Assembly: GCA_028284935.1 (NCBI GenBank)
Contig: JANQQQ010000038.1
Location: 28,672 to 92,671, forward strand
DNA length: 64,000 nucleotides
DNA from: Croceivirga sp.
Lineage (GTDB): Bacteria > Bacteroidota > Bacteroidia > Flavobacteriales > Flavobacteriaceae
Direction of reading: 5' to 3'
Part shown: positions 51,124 through 60,754 of the stretch, in pieces
Numbering within the stretch: position 1 is the first letter of the stretch
Layout: every line of letters starts with the position of its first letter
Notes under the pieces: model-generated
Told to the model about the DNA's origin: nothing
Database searches by the model: none
What the model saw: only the letters and a program-made list of their open reading frames with translations
Program-made: the position numbers and the translations under genes

Positions 51124-53319
51124 ATGTCTTTTAAGAAGTTTCCGTTCTACAGACAATTAGACAGTATGGATTGCGGACCAGCATGCCTTAGAATGATTTC
51201 CAAGTACCATGGAAAATCATATACGCTGGAGTATCTTAGGAGCCTAGCCAACTTAACCCGAGAAGGAGTAACCTTGGGGGGGATAGCAGAAGCAGCGGAA
51301 GAAATTGGTTTTAGAACGATTGCCGCAAAGGTCGACATTTCGACCTTGGAGAAAGAAGTTTCCCTCCCCTGTATTGTACATTGGCGCAAGAGACATTTTG
51401 TGGTGGTATACAGGATTTCTGGTAGCTACATATATATTGCGGATCCTGCGCACGGCCTTTTAAAGCTTGTTAAGGCAGAGTTCCTTAAGGGTTGGTTGGA
51501 TACAGAATCAAAGGAAGAGGAAGGTTACGTTCTATTATTAACGCCAACTTCCGAGTTTGTTGAAGGTAAATTGGAAGAAAAAAACCGATTAGGATTCAAA
51601 TTTCTATTTTGGTATTTTACTCCATACAAAAAGTTTATTTTACAGCTGGCTCTAGGTTTGCTCGTTGGAAGTTTCTTGCAGTTGATATTTCCTTTTCTTA
51701 CTCAAGCAGTTGTAGATTATGGAATTAATTATCAAAACTTAAATTTCGTTTATCTAATTCTTTTTGCCCAATTAACACTTTTTATTTCCCAGACAACTGT
51801 AGGGCTAATTAGAGGATGGATTTTATTACATATTACCAGTCGAATAAATATTAGCCTGATATCAGATTTTTTGATTAAGCTTATGCGCCTGCCAATTGCT
51901 TTTTTTGATTCGAAGAACACTGGCGATATCATACAGAGGATTTATGACCATAATAGGATACAAAGTTTTTTATCAAATACAACTTTGAATACACTTTTTT
52001 CGGCGTTCAACCTTATAATTTTCGGCGCGATACTAGCTTTTTACAGTCTTGAGATTTTCATCATTTTTTTAACAGGCTCTGTTGTTTACGTAGGTTGGAC
52101 GATTCTATTCCTAAAGAAAAGGGCAGAACTTGATTATAAACGTTTTGATCACTCTGCTGAGAACCAAAGTACCATCTATCAATTAATCTCTGGGATGCAA
52201 GAAATTAAATTAAATGGATCTGAACGTCGAAGAAGATGGGAGTGGGAGGCTATTCAGGTCAGATTATTTAAGGTTTCTGTAAAAGGGTTAACGCTTTCGC
52301 AAACACAAAATACCGGAGGTCAATTTTTCAATGAACTCAAAAACATCTTAATCACTTTTATAGCCGCCAAATCTGTAATTGATGGGAACCTTACGCTTGG
52401 AATGATGTTGTCTGTACAATACATTATAGGACAGCTTAATCTGCCTATAAACAATTTCATTTCATTTATTCAAGCAGGACAGGATGCTAAGATAAGTTTA
52501 GAAAGGTTAGCAGAAATTCACACAAAGGAAGATGAAGAAAGCGAAGCGAATACCATAAAGGAACTACCGCAGGGTGGTGATATTAATATTAATGGGCTAA
52601 GTTTTCGTTATGGGGGAAGGAGTTCTCCGCTTGTACTAAAAGACATTAATTTAACGATTCCAAAAGGTAAAGTAACAGCTATTGTTGGTGCAAGTGGAAG
52701 TGGTAAAACAACCCTAATAAAACTATTGCTAAAATTTTATCACCCTACCGAAGGAAATATCTCAATTGATAGGACAAATCTCAAAAACATACGAACAAGT
52801 TTTTGGAGAAAAAAATGTGGTAGTGTTATGCAAGAGGGATTCATTTTTGAAGATACTATTTCCAGAAATATAACAGAGTCAGATTCTGGTAGAACGATTT
52901 CTACAAAAAAACTATTGCAAGCTATTGACATAGCGAATATTCTGGGATTTGTGGAGCAATTACCTTCAGGAGTAAACACCAAAATTGGCGTTAGTGGCAC
53001 TAATATCAGTGGTGGCCAAAGGCAGAGGATTCTATTGGCCAGAGCGGTCTATAAAGACCCCAAATACATCTTTCTTGATGAGGCTACGAGCTCTTTGGAT
53101 GCAAATAATGAAAAAGCAATTATGGATAAAATGCAAAAATTCTACTCGGGCAAGACAGTAGTCATAGTTGCACATCGCTTAAGTACTGTGAAAAATGCAG
53201 ATCAAATCGTTGTTTTGAATCAAGGAGAAATTGTGGAACGGGGAAATCATAACCAACTCACCAAAAGAAAAGGAATATATTATTCCCTTGTAAAGAATCA
53301 GCTGGAGTTAGGTAACTGA
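51124..53319 (+). CDS. lanT: peptidase-containing ABC transporter (C39 bacteriocin exporter)
   Basis: The 731-residue exporter has an N-terminal C39 peptidase with Q11, C17 (DSMDCGPACLRM), H91 and D107. Six membrane helices follow (about 160-430), then an ATPase: Walker A GASGSGKTT near 521-530, signature ISGGQRQ near 628, Walker B YIFLDEATSSLD near 648 and the H-loop VIVAHRLST near 682. It cuts the leader after Gly-Gly while exporting the core. C39 exporters usually accompany class II lanthipeptides; here one is joined to a class I LanB/LanC system, as in other Bacteroidota. Confidence 0.95.
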   Translation: MSFKKFPFYRQLDSMDCGPACLRMISKYHGKSYTLEYLRSLANLTREGVTLGGIAEAAEEIGFRTIAAKVDISTLEKEVSLPCIVHWRKRHFVVVYRISGSYIYIADPAHGLLKLVKAEFLKGWLDTESKEEEGYVLLLTPTSEFVEGKLEEKNRLGFKFLFWYFTPYKKFILQLALGLLVGSFLQLIFPFLTQAVVDYGINYQNLNFVYLILFAQLTLFISQTTVGLIRGWILLHITSRINISLISDFLIKLMRLPIAFFDSKNTGDIIQRIYDHNRIQSFLSNTTLNTLFSAFNLIIFGAILAFYSLEIFIIFLTGSVVYVGWTILFLKKRAELDYKRFDHSAENQSTIYQLISGMQEIKLNGSERRRRWEWEAIQVRLFKVSVKGLTLSQTQNTGGQFFNELKNILITFIAAKSVIDGNLTLGMMLSVQYIIGQLNLPINNFISFIQAGQDAKISLERLAEIHTKEDEESEANTIKELPQGGDININGLSFRYGGRSSPLVLKDINLTIPKGKVTAIVGASGSGKTTLIKLLLKFYHPTEGNISIDRTNLKNIRTSFWRKKCGSVMQEGFIFEDTISRNITESDSGRTISTKKLLQAIDIANILGFVEQLPSGVNTKIGVSGTNISGGQRQRILLARAVYKDPKYIFLDEATSSLDANNEKAIMDKMQKFYSGKTVVIVAHRLSTVKNADQIVVLNQGEIVERGNHNQLTKRKGIYYSLVKNQLELGN

Positions 53320-53323
53320 TATA

Positions 53324-54640
53324 ATGAAAATAAAAATGGAAAGTGAACACGAACATTTGTTTTCAGAAGAAAGATCTGATATGGTAAGAGATATTTTAGG
53401 AAAACCTCCCAATTGGGTTGTTCGTATTGGTATCACTGTTGTTTTTGTTGTTGTAAGCCTTCTTTTTATAGGCGCCGCAGTGTTATCTTACAACGATATT
53501 ACCACTGCAAGGATAACAATAACAAGTAAGAACCCCCCAATTTATTTAAAGGCAAATGTTAGTGGGAGATTGACTAATGTTCTTGTAGAGGAGAATCAAT
53601 ATGTTGAGGAGGGACAGATATTGGCAGAAATTGAAAACACGGCCAATTTTGAAGATGTCCTTTTTCTCAAAAGACAGCTTGAAAATTTTAACCCAGAAAA
53701 TAAAACTTTGGATTCCTTAAAGAAAGAGTTTCCTTCGAGCCTAAACCTTGGAACCATGCAACTGGCATATATAGAGTTTTTAACTAAATTTCAAAACTTT
53801 ATGTTATTTAAGGCCTTATCTCCGAACAAGAAGGAATCCCAAATAATCCTTCAGCAGTTAAAGGAGCAAAAGACTTTTTTATCAAAACAAGAAGATCAGA
53901 GAAAAATACTGGAGGAGGATTTGGAACTTTCAAAAAAGACCTTTGAACGAAGCTCATTTTTGCACAAAAAGGGCGTTATTTCCCAAGCGGAATATGAAGA
54001 GGCTTCAAGGTCTTACTTGTCGGACAAACAGCGGCATGAAACTTTTTTAGGAGGAATTTCCAATACCCGCATAGCGATTGCCAATTTCAATAGTTTGCTT
54101 ACCAAGTCAACCATTCAAGGAAAGGAGTTCCAAAGCAACTACAGACAGGGAATAGACAATGCTTTACAATCCTTATCCAATGAGCTATTACTTTGGGAAC
54201 AACGTTTTTTGATAAAAAGCCCCATTGATGGTAAAGTGACAATATTTGATATTTGGAGTACATTTCAGAATGTCGAGGCTGGGGAAGTCATTTTCACGAT
54301 TGTGCCAATCGACATCGATAAAATAATAGGACGACTCACATTACCAATTCGGAATTCCGGTAAGGTTAAGGAAGGTCAAAAGGTGATTGTAAAATTGGAT
54401 AATTATCCATTCGAAGAATGGGGAAGTTTAGAAGGAAGAATCATCAGTATATCCGAAGTCCCAAAACTGAATCAAGTTGATGAATACACGTTGTATGTTG
54501 AGATTGATAATTTGAGAACTTCTTACAATAAGACCATTGAATTTAAACAGGCTATGCAAGGATCAGCCGAAATAGTGTTGGAGGAACTTACTTTGCTTCA
54601 AAGAATCCTTTATCAGCTAAGAGGTCTTTTTTCAAGATAG
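53324..54640 (+). CDS. HlyD-family membrane fusion protein
   Basis: The 438-residue adaptor has an N-terminal membrane anchor (about residues 28-53, WVVRIGITVVFVVVSLLFIG) and a biotinyl-lipoyl-like segment (about 70-108, ANVSGRLTNVLVEENQYVEE). A long coiled coil (about 110-270) leads to a second half of the lipoyl hairpin (FLIKSPIDGKVTIFDI) and a beta-barrel. It would bridge the C39 exporter to an outer-membrane TolC-type channel. It begins 4 bp after the exporter stop. No TolC gene is in the window. Confidence 0.92.
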   Translation: MKIKMESEHEHLFSEERSDMVRDILGKPPNWVVRIGITVVFVVVSLLFIGAAVLSYNDITTARITITSKNPPIYLKANVSGRLTNVLVEENQYVEEGQILAEIENTANFEDVLFLKRQLENFNPENKTLDSLKKEFPSSLNLGTMQLAYIEFLTKFQNFMLFKALSPNKKESQIILQQLKEQKTFLSKQEDQRKILEEDLELSKKTFERSSFLHKKGVISQAEYEEASRSYLSDKQRHETFLGGISNTRIAIANFNSLLTKSTIQGKEFQSNYRQGIDNALQSLSNELLLWEQRFLIKSPIDGKVTIFDIWSTFQNVEAGEVIFTIVPIDIDKIIGRLTLPIRNSGKVKEGQKVIVKLDNYPFEEWGSLEGRIISISEVPKLNQVDEYTLYVEIDNLRTSYNKTIEFKQAMQGSAEIVLEELTLLQRILYQLRGLFSR

Positions 54641-55191
54641 ACACAAAATATCATATTCCTAGCTAGCTAGTTCTGGAAGGGAATTTTTTCTTTTTCAAAA
54701 ATCCTTCCCTTAGCAAAGGGCCAATTAATTTTCCAAAGATTACATAGAAATATCATATTTATGTGCTCAAAATATTTAGTTCTTTTAAAAGAACAAGGGT
54801 TTAGTCAGTCATGGTATGCAGTTTTGAAATTTGAATAATCCTGAACATCCTGAACTGTGAAGTTGGAACCCACAATCATTTAAGTACCTTGTTTTGCGCC
54901 CTCTTAAGAGAATATGGGAATCCTTTATTTCAGATGTTCCGGGTTTTTTCCACTTCGATTTTCTTCTGTACGTTTGGGATTTCCCTTGTTGGGCAAGAAG
55001 TTCCAGCTTTGCTTCCGGTTGTACAACTGAATTCCCTAAGAACTTCTGCATTGAAGTCCTTGCCATGCCCCAGTCTTACAACCCAATTTGAAGAATATGT
55101 TGTACTCTTGTTTTTGGTTCTGACTTATTGCAAGTTCAGTGTTATTGATAAATCCGTTTTTATACCTCGTTCTAGTCAGATTAAATAAGTA
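54641..55191. other. intergenic region at the right edge of the RiPP island
   Basis: About 550 bp without a supported gene. It contains a 12-bp direct repeat AAATATCATATT (54646-54657 and 54748-54759), a bulged hairpin with its T-run inside the stem (54675-54710), and two overlapping open frames on opposite strands (54889-55188 plus, 54809-55066 minus). Neither frame resembles a known protein or has a convincing start context. This may be decayed DNA. Confidence 0.4.
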
Positions 55192-55629
55192 CTATTGAAA
55201 CCACTGCCCCCAAGGAATACGACTTAAAATCAAAATAAGCCCAGCACCGTACATTAGCCCAATTCTTCTGAATTTTACAGTAGAATCGTCCGTTTTTTTA
55301 TGGCGGGACCACCCAACCGTAATGAGCGCAATGGCCAAAATATTGATAAAGGGGTGCTCAACTGCCAACAACCGCGCTGCTGAATTCAATCCACCCATGC
55401 CCAAGGTTTGGATGGCCTTTAACCCATTGGCCGAAACAAAGAAAACGATCAACCCTATGACCAATTGCAAATGGCTTAAAACCAGGGCAAAAAGACTTAA
55501 TCGTAAATCCTTGTCAAAACGAAACTCTTTTTTGGTCAACCAGCCAATAAGCGCATTGGCCGTGGCAATGATTAATATAATCAAAACAATGTAAGCAAAA
55601 TAAGAGTGGAGGGTTTTTAGGATTTCCAT
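55192..55629 (-). CDS. small four-helix membrane protein, possible heme-binding
   Basis: The 145-residue protein has four transmembrane helices (about 8-28, 44-65, 90-107 and 123-140). H8, H53, H92 and H110 lie near helix ends or within helices, a layout compatible with b-type heme binding (inference). Related proteins in this phylum are sometimes mislabelled as a ribosomal protein; nothing ribosomal is visible. It is followed by no clear terminator and lies downstream of the Oar-like gene's terminator. Confidence 0.65.
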   Translation of the reverse strand: MEILKTLHSYFAYIVLIILIIATANALIGWLTKKEFRFDKDLRLSLFALVLSHLQLVIGLIVFFVSANGLKAIQTLGMGGLNSAARLLAVEHPFINILAIALITVGWSRHKKTDDSTVKFRRIGLMYGAGLILILSRIPWGQWFQ

Positions 55630-55668
55630 GGTGTTCGATTAAGAGCTAAAAGTAATGATTTTAGAAAA

Positions 55669-55701
55669 GAAAAAGGCCCCCGACATTGATGCCGAGGGCC
55701 T
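55669..55701 (-). terminator. terminator of the Oar-like receptor gene
   Basis: On the minus strand GGCCCTCG pairs with CGGGGGCC (one T-G pair) around a short loop, followed by five T. A 29-nt T-rich stretch lies between the stop codon and the stem. Confidence 0.85.
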
Positions 55702-55729
55702 AAAAACTTAATTAAACTAAACTATATTT

Positions 55730-58700
55730 CTAGTTGAAGCTATATCTAATTCCTAATTGCATTTGCCACCTTGAAGAAATATTTTCGGCATCATCGATGA
55801 CATTATTTGTTTCTTCGACCCCGGGGTCGAATGTAAACTCTGGGGTAGTACCATCAGCAGCAAACCCTTCAAAGTTCAAAAGTTGAACCTGATTGAAGTT
55901 GGTGAATGTTCGAACACCCCAATCTTTATTCAATAAATTGGTAAAATTGAATATATCTGCAGTCAATTCCAACCTATGGATGTTTTCACCAAACTTGATT
56001 CCAAACTCTTGGGCAAACTTTAGATCGATGATGTGCGTCCAATCCGTACGAGTTGCATTACGTTCGGCAAATTGACCACGACGACTCCTTAAGTATTCAT
56101 CACCCTCTATTACGGCGTTAAGAGCAGTCCATTGGTCCGCTGCCGATAGCACAAGATTACCGTCTCTGTCGAAATTATCTACCAATAATGCTTCAGTCTC
56201 ATTTCTGGGAACATAAATCAAGGCAGAGAAACCTCCCGTATCTTCCAAAAGACCACTACCCGTGTAAACATAACTAAATGGTGTCCCTTCCGCTCCCTCG
56301 TAGAAAAGACCTAAACGGGTTTTGACCGTTTCGGACCACTTGTAAATAAATGTAGAATTGGCGATGATTCGATGTCCTGGTGAGAAATCAGATGTTGATA
56401 GAACGGGCCTATTCGATCCATTTACTGTTTCCAAAAATCGCCATTGTGAACTGTTCTGTGAAGACGTACCATCAAAGATGCCATCAGCCTCACCATAGGA
56501 ATAGGATACGGAAGATGTCACATCCAAATTAGGACTAAAGAAGTTTTTGGTCAAGGTTCCTGCAATATTATAAGAGCTTCCTTCACTTGTATTGGAAGCC
56601 AAGTAAATGGCAGGATATGTAGAATCAATTCTGCCAAAACCATAATTGGGTCTAGACCCTGCCCCGGTAGTAGTGAATTCTGGTGCTGGAAGGTTTAGGT
56701 TTTCATAAAACACAGCATTCACATTATCATTCCATATAAAATCTGCTGAGAAAATCATGTCCCAAGGTAACCGCTGATCTACAGCAATGTTCATTTTAAA
56801 AACCTGCGGAAGTTTAAAATCTTTCGCAAACAAGTCAACCTGGCCACCAACAGCACCCGATCCCTGTGGGGGGTCCTGAAGCTGGGTGTTGGGGTTAGGA
56901 TTGAAAGCGGGCACATCATCCCCAAATAATTCAGTAAATCCAGTTGAGATTCCGTTGTTGTTGTATTGGGCCCCTGGCCATACCAAAGGAACCCTAGACG
57001 TGAAAATTCCCAATCCTCCTCGTATCTGCGTAGATTTATCGCTGTTCACATCCCAGTTAAATCCAACCCTTGGTGAAAAATGTACATTGGCATCAATGCT
57101 TTCCCCTACACGGGCACCTTGCAAATCTTTACCGGCTGCTTCGAGCAGCGGGATTGTATTTGTATTAAATTCCACGTTTTCCCTTCCATCTTCCCAATAT
57201 GGAATATCAATACGGGCGCCCATTGTAAATTTAAAATTATCGGTAATATCAAACTCATCCTGAACATAAAGACCAAATTGGAAAATATTGAACTCCGCGG
57301 CACCTTCCGAATCATCTCCAAATCCACCAATTAGGGAATATCCATGTCGATACCTGTTCGCCAATTCGCCATCAAGGAAATCATCTAAACTACTATATCG
57401 ATAATCACCAAAATTTTGACGGAAGAACACATTCCTTACCGAGCCAAATTCATTGTTTGTACCAATGGTAATAGTATGCCTTCCAGAATAGATTTGGAAA
57501 TTGTTGGTCAAGGTCAAAATATCTTGATCCAACACATTGGCGGTAGAAAAAGGTTCTGAACCAAAAAATATGGAAGTTCCTGCCGCGTCAAAAATTTGAA
57601 CTGAAGGAAATGCATCTCCTATAGGATCCCTGTTATCCCGAACACGGGTGTATCCTAAAACAAAATTGTTGGACATATTACTTCCAATTTGGGAGTTCAG
57701 TTCCAAAGCAGATGAATTGGTGATGGACTCAAAATCGATAGATCGATTTAAGAAGTTAATGGAACCTGGATTTGAGCCAGCGGCATTGAACTGAACGGCA
57801 TTGACATAGCTATGTCGAAATGAAAGTTTGTTTTTTTCATTAATGTTCCAGTCAATTTTCGCGATTAATTTATCACTCGTAAGGGATGCAATACTATTGC
57901 CGAAAGTTCCTGGGTTATAACCGAAATTGTTCGTTAAGAAGTCAGATAAACCATTCAAATCAGACTCCGTGGCATCCCCTCTGTAGGTGGTAATATCAAA
58001 CGGTTGGGGTGTTTCATTTTCTTGTCTCTCATAGTTCACAAAAAAGAACAGTTTATTCTCAATTAGTGGTCCACCCAATCGAACCCCATAAGTGTTTGCG
58101 GTAAACTCGTCCAGTTTTTCCCGTTCCCCATCATCTCCTATCAAACCAACGGGGGTTTTGCCCGCAAACCCCTCATTTCTTAGTAAGACATAGGCTGAAC
58201 CTATAAATTCGTTGGTCCCTGATCTAGTATTGGCATTGATACTACCCCCGGCAAAACCGGATTGACGAACATCAAAAGGAGCTACGTTGATCTGGAACGT
58301 TTCGATAGCATCCAATGATATTGGGCTTACACCTGTCTGCCCTCCATTGGTCCCTGAACCTGCCAATCCAAAAACATCATTATTGATAGCTCCGTCAATA
58401 TAGATAGCATTGAATCGATTGTTCTGACCACTTATTGAAATACGATCGTCCCCGGTGACCCTTGCTTGTGGGGTCAACCTAGCAAAATCGGCAATATTAC
58501 GTGAAACAGAAGGCAAATTGTTTACCTGTGTTGAGCTCACGTTAGTTTCGGCACCTGTTTTTCCAGAATCAAATAATCCTCCAGATTGGGCAACTACTAT
58601 AACTTCATCAAGGGCAGTAGCAGATTCTGAAAGTTGTACACTTATGCGTTCTGTAGCTCCCAAATTTAATAAGATACCATCTCTTACATCGTCATTAAAT

Positions 58701-58951
58701 CCAACATAAGAAATAGTTACCTGGTATGGGCCCCCTGCTCTCATACCGGAAATACGATAAAATCCATCAAAATCCGCGGCTGCACCATAGGTGGTTCCCG
58801 AAGGAAGGTGAACTGCCACTATACTAGCCCCAGGGAGGGGCTCTCCAGAAGCATCGGTTACCTTACCCCCCATTGCGGAAGTGGTAACCCCTTGTGAAAA
58901 TGCAGATGCAGTCACAAATAGGGCTACAAATGCCAAGTAGATTTTTTTCAT
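55730..58951 (-). CDS. Oar-like TonB-dependent outer-membrane receptor
   Basis: The product of about 1073 residues starts at ATG 58951 (MKKIYLAFVALFVTASAFSQ, signal peptide). A carboxypeptidase-regulatory-like beta domain (about 20-110, with GKVTDASGEPLPGASIVAVH) precedes a plug domain with the Oar-type ISGQNNRFNAIYIDGAINND and a large barrel ending in the terminal aromatic WQMQLGIRYSFN. Oar-family receptors are abundant outer-membrane proteins; some transport peptides or protein, and one is used for secretion in myxobacteria. Substrate unknown. The upstream region has four spaced GTTAA motifs. Confidence 0.93.
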   Translation of the reverse strand: MKKIYLAFVALFVTASAFSQGVTTSAMGGKVTDASGEPLPGASIVAVHLPSGTTYGAAADFDGFYRISGMRAGGPYQVTISYVGFNDDVRDGILLNLGATERISVQLSESATALDEVIVVAQSGGLFDSGKTGAETNVSSTQVNNLPSVSRNIADFARLTPQARVTGDDRISISGQNNRFNAIYIDGAINNDVFGLAGSGTNGGQTGVSPISLDAIETFQINVAPFDVRQSGFAGGSINANTRSGTNEFIGSAYVLLRNEGFAGKTPVGLIGDDGEREKLDEFTANTYGVRLGGPLIENKLFFFVNYERQENETPQPFDITTYRGDATESDLNGLSDFLTNNFGYNPGTFGNSIASLTSDKLIAKIDWNINEKNKLSFRHSYVNAVQFNAAGSNPGSINFLNRSIDFESITNSSALELNSQIGSNMSNNFVLGYTRVRDNRDPIGDAFPSVQIFDAAGTSIFFGSEPFSTANVLDQDILTLTNNFQIYSGRHTITIGTNNEFGSVRNVFFRQNFGDYRYSSLDDFLDGELANRYRHGYSLIGGFGDDSEGAAEFNIFQFGLYVQDEFDITDNFKFTMGARIDIPYWEDGRENVEFNTNTIPLLEAAGKDLQGARVGESIDANVHFSPRVGFNWDVNSDKSTQIRGGLGIFTSRVPLVWPGAQYNNNGISTGFTELFGDDVPAFNPNPNTQLQDPPQGSGAVGGQVDLFAKDFKLPQVFKMNIAVDQRLPWDMIFSADFIWNDNVNAVFYENLNLPAPEFTTTGAGSRPNYGFGRIDSTYPAIYLASNTSEGSSYNIAGTLTKNFFSPNLDVTSSVSYSYGEADGIFDGTSSQNSSQWRFLETVNGSNRPVLSTSDFSPGHRIIANSTFIYKWSETVKTRLGLFYEGAEGTPFSYVYTGSGLLEDTGGFSALIYVPRNETEALLVDNFDRDGNLVLSAADQWTALNAVIEGDEYLRSRRGQFAERNATRTDWTHIIDLKFAQEFGIKFGENIHRLELTADIFNFTNLLNKDWGVRTFTNFNQVQLLNFEGFAADGTTPEFTFDPGVEETNNVIDDAENISSRWQMQLGIRYSFN

Positions 58952-58992
58952 TTTTACAGTGTTTAATTGTTCAATTAGCACTGCAAAAGTGC

Positions 58993-59047
58993 GTTAAAGG
59001 AGGTGTACAAACGTTAACATAACGTTAAGAAATCACAGCTTTGTTAA
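58993..59047. promoter_or_regulatory. phased GTTAA repeats upstream of the Oar-like gene
   Basis: GTTAA occurs at 58993, 59013, 59024 and 59043, with two exact AACGTTAA copies at 59010-59017 and 59021-59028. The spacings of 20, 11 and 19 bp are close to multiples of a DNA turn. The cluster lies 40-100 bp before the ATG, where promoter and operator are expected. A near match to the -7 box (AACGTTTG) overlaps it. Confidence 0.35.
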
Positions 59048-59116
59048 CAACAGAATGATTCTAAATTACTGTTTATCAGTAGTTTGAGAATTGTAAGTTT
59101 TTTAGGAAGATGTAAA

Positions 59117-60754
59117 TTATTCTTTAAAAAATTTAATAAGATTGAATGTAGAGGCATCATGATCGCCAATTTCGGAATTTTTCAAATCAGACAGTACGTT
59201 TTTAGCTAGCTGCTTTCCTAATTCTACCCCCCATTGATCATAGCTGAAAATGTTCCATAGTACCCCTTGAACAAATATCTTATGTTCGTATAGGGAAATA
59301 AGGGATCCCAAGTTTTCAGGTGTGAGCTCATCAATTAATATGGTAGTGGTTGGTTTATTGCCCTCAAAGAATTTGAAGGGTCGTAGTTTTTCAATTTCCT
59401 TTTCGCCCAATCCGGATTTTTCCAATTCGGCCGTAACTTCCCCAAATGGCTTGCCATTCATCAACGCCTCCGTCTGGGCAAAGAAATTGGCCATTAACAT
59501 TTGGTGGTGTTCCATTTCTCCATGCAAGGGTCTTTTAAAGCCGATGAAATCCGTTGGAATCAATTTTGTACCTTGATGAATCAACTGGAAGAAAGCATGT
59601 TGGGAATTGGTCCCTGGTTCTCCCCAAATTATGGTACCCGTTTCATAACGGACCCGTTGGCCCCGCCTGTCCATGCTTTTACCATTACTTTCCATAATGC
59701 CCTGTTGCAAGTATGCCGAAAATCGATGTAGGTATTGTGAATAGGGAATAATGGCTTCGGTTTCAGCACCATGGAAATTATTGTACCAAATACTGAGCAG
59801 TGCAAGAATCACGGGGATGTTTTCTGACAACTCGGTTTCCCTAAAATGAACATCCATTTTTTGCGCGCCATTTAGAAGTTCCTCAAAATGGTCATAACCA
59901 ATAGCCAATGCAATGGTAAGACCTACGGCACTCCATAGCGAAAAACGGCCTCCGACCCAGTCCCACATTGGGAACACATGTTCAGTTGAAATACCAAATT
60001 CATCAATTTTTGAGGTGTTGGTCGATACCGCAACAAAATGGGTGGCCACATCTTTTTCCGCAGCCTGTTGCAAAAACCATTTCTTAATGGTCAGGGCATT
60101 GCTCAGGGTCTCTTGAGTGGTGAACGACTTGGAAACTATAACGAACAAGGTGGTTTCCGGATGTAGTCCTTTCAAAACCTCCCGAACATGGTCGCCATCC
60201 ACATTGCTCACAAAATGAACGTTCAAGTGGTTTTTATAAAACCTAAGGGCTTCCGTAACCATGACCGGCCCTAAATCGGAACCTCCAATTCCTATATTGA
60301 CCACATCTGTAAATGCTTTTCCCGAATATCCCTTTTTCCCGCCAGAAATAATTGCCTCAACAAAGGATTTAATCCGATCCTTTACTTCATATACCTCAGG
60401 GGTGATATTTCTACCATTAACCGTAATTTTTTCCTTTTTTTTAGCACGCAACGCCGTGTGTAAAACCGCCCTTCCCTCAGTCTCATTAATGATATCCCCA
60501 GAAAAATAAGAAGCTATGGCATCGTTCAATCCTACTTCATTGGCGAGCGCAAGTAAAAGCTCAAGCGTTTGATCGGTAAGCCTATTTTTGGAATAATCCA
60601 CAAAAAAGGTTTCCCACTTAATTGAAAACTCTTTTGCCCTTTCGGGATGATTTTCAAAAAGTGTCTTTATATGCTTATCCTTTGTTTCTTCGAAGTGTAT
60701 TTTTAGTGCTTTCCAAGCGTCGGTTGATGTAGGGTCAATTTTGGGTAAGGCCAT
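59117..60754 (-). CDS. pgi: glucose-6-phosphate isomerase
   Basis: This 545-residue cytoplasmic enzyme interconverts glucose-6-phosphate and fructose-6-phosphate. Visible blocks are the sugar-phosphate-binding [29 protein letters not shown], the [20 protein letters not shown] signature, the catalytic Glu in [15 protein letters not shown] and Lys near the C-terminus. I chose ATG 60754 ([10 protein letters not shown]), overlapping the M23 gene by 20 bp; a TTG four codons earlier exists. It is last in a four-gene operon. Confidence 0.96.
   Translation of the reverse strand: MALPKIDPTSTDAWKALKIHFEETKDKHIKTLFENHPERAKEFSIKWETFFVDYSKNRLTDQTLELLLALANEVGLNDAIASYFSGDIINETEGRAVLHTALRAKKKEKITVNGRNITPEVYEVKDRIKSFVEAIISGGKKGYSGKAFTDVVNIGIGGSDLGPVMVTEALRFYKNHLNVHFVSNVDGDHVREVLKGLHPETTLFVIVSKSFTTQETLSNALTIKKWFLQQAAEKDVATHFVAVSTNTSKIDEFGISTEHVFPMWDWVGGRFSLWSAVGLTIALAIGYDHFEELLNGAQKMDVHFRETELSENIPVILALLSIWYNNFHGAETEAIIPYSQYLHRFSAYLQQGIMESNGKSMDRRGQRVRYETGTIIWGEPGTNSQHAFFQLIHQGTKLIPTDFIGFKRPLHGEMEHHQMLMANFFAQTEALMNGKPFGEVTAELEKSGLGEKEIEKLRPFKFFEGNKPTTTILIDELTPENLGSLISLYEHKIFVQGVLWNIFSYDQWGVELGKQLAKNVLSDLKNSEIGDHDASTFNLIKFFKE

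Noticed and set aside
54675..54710. Hairpin after the HlyD gene as a rho-independent terminator
   Set aside because: The stem is bulged, the T-run lies inside the stem, and no T-run follows, so the call is not safe.
54809..55188. Two overlapping opposite-strand open frames in the gap after the RiPP island, examined as possible extra precursor peptides
   Set aside because: Neither has a double-glycine leader, a Cys/Ser/Thr-rich core or a promoter box; they are best treated as chance frames or decayed DNA.
42046..55191. Phage or transposon origin of the A+T-rich island
   Set aside because: No integrase, transposase, tRNA end or long terminal repeat was found; only a 12-bp direct repeat lies near the right edge.
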